In this document: piece by piece, positions 12,126 to 12,517 of the stretch
Position numbering within the stretch: the stretch's first letter is position 1
Layout of the letters: each line of letters starts with the position of its first letter
NCBI GenBank assembly: GCA_046484625.1
Contig: JAWOIO010000138.1
Location: 1-12,517, forward strand
Reading direction: 5' to 3'
DNA from: DASUAO01 sp046484625
Lineage (GTDB): Bacteria; Actinomycetota; Acidimicrobiia; IMCC26256; PALSA-555
Length of the DNA stretch: 12,517 nt
Position numbers and translations under genes: made by a program
The notes under the pieces: generated by a model
Told to the model about the DNA's origin: nothing
What the model saw: the letters and a program-made list of their open reading frames with translations, nothing else
Databases searched by the model: none

Positions 12126-12517
12126 CGCCAAGAGACCGCGGGGCGATGGCCGGGTTGTCGCGAGCGTCCGCCGTTCACCGGCTCGTGCTCGTCGCCGGCG
12201 TGGTCCTGGCGATCGTCGCGCCGGCCGGTGTGGCTACCGCCCACGGCGACGAAGGGAAGATGCAGCTCGAGGCGACGGCCAGCGGCCCGCTGCAGGCGTT
12301 CGTGCGGGCGACCGTGATCTACGAGAACGACTCCGAGGTCGCGCTCGGAGCCACGGTGACGGTCGAGGCATCGGGCCCCGACGGACAGTCGCTGCCCCCG
12401 ACGCCGCTCGTCGAGGCGGGCGACGGCCGGTACGAGGCGACGCTGACGTTCCCCGTTGCCGGCGCGTGGACGCTGCGGGCCACGGCGGCGGACCCGGCCG
12501 CGACCGGTGAGGTGGCG
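12122..12517 (+). CDS. Exported YtkA/CopC-like beta-domain protein (partial)
   Basis: The 3' end is cut by the window; 132 codons are seen from GTG 12122, which overlaps the preceding stop as GTGA. ATG 12146, eight codons in, is an alternative start. A signal sequence spans about residues 19-40 (LVLVAGVVLAIVAPAGVATA), with likely cleavage before HGDEGK, so the mature protein would begin with His-Gly. An Ig-like beta domain follows (about 47-125: VIYENDSEVALGATVTVEASGPDGQ, cut into strands, then DGRYEATLTFPVAGAWTLRATA). This recalls YtkA/FixH/CopC-type domains and is extracytoplasmic. Such proteins often carry a C-terminal membrane anchor, which would lie outside the window. A link with the thiolase-like operon is suggested only by the overlap and may be accidental. 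Confidence 0.75.
   Translation, partial: MTPRDRGAMAGLSRASAVHRLVLVAGVVLAIVAPAGVATAHGDEGKMQLEATASGPLQAFVRATVIYENDSEVALGATVTVEASGPDGQSLPPTPLVEAGDGRYEATLTFPVAGAWTLRATAADPAATGEVA

Noticed and set aside
1..12517. Mobile element, CRISPR array, tRNA or phage remnants
   Set aside because: No repeats, terminal inverted repeats, transposase or integrase motifs, cloverleaf sequences or spacer arrays were seen by eye; codon bias is uniform across the genes.

Overview
This is a gene-dense, very GC-rich stretch of bacterial chromosome. The strong G/C bias at third codon positions, frequent GTG and TTG starts, 4-base stop/start overlaps, apparently leaderless GTG starts behind TANNNT boxes, and paired OB-fold (DUF35) plus SCPx-thiolase-like genes all suggest a high-GC actinobacterium. 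An Acidimicrobiia-like lineage is my best guess, but this is inferred from style and not proven. I see no insertion sequence, CRISPR array, tRNA, rRNA or phage gene. No gap between genes exceeds about 115 bases, apart from the 4355-4592 stretch, which is filled by a riboswitch and a small ORF.

Region 1 (26-4499, minus strand) is a thiamine salvage operon. A probable promoter (about 4494-4499) and a clear TPP riboswitch (about 4361-4460) precede thiN (thiamine pyrophosphokinase), thiB (periplasmic-type binding protein), thiP (fused two-domain permease) and thiQ (ATPase). Gene spacing is 1 bp, then an ATGA overlap, then 6 bp. The four genes form a complete route: capture thiamine outside, pump it in, and pyrophosphorylate it to TPP, which then closes the riboswitch. 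The Shine-Dalgarno of thiN is part of the riboswitch P1 stem, so control looks translational.

Region 2 (4505-7005, plus strand) starts with a 25-codon small ORF with full coding-phase statistics that I cannot name. A leucine/valine-type amino-acid dehydrogenase follows, then a hairpin, then an RNase D-type exonuclease with an HRDC domain. The dehydrogenase and RNase D both start with a GTG 6-7 bases after a TANNNT hexamer.

Region 3 (7002-8816) holds a small minus-strand membrane protein that shares a CTAG stop with RNase D, a divergent cupin of the 2,4'-dihydroxyacetophenone dioxygenase family, and a membrane-anchored YceI-like protein.

Region 4 (8898-12125, plus strand) is a tightly coupled four-gene set: two OB-fold DUF35 proteins and two thiolase-fold proteins. 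Both thiolase-like proteins lack the nucleophilic cysteine, and both OB-fold proteins have lost most or all zinc-ribbon cysteines. By analogy with the ChsH2-Ltp2 steroid side-chain aldolase, this set more probably makes an acyl-CoA aldolase/lyase complex than a true thiolase; its substrate is unknown. A secreted or anchored beta-domain protein is coupled downstream and runs off the end of the window.
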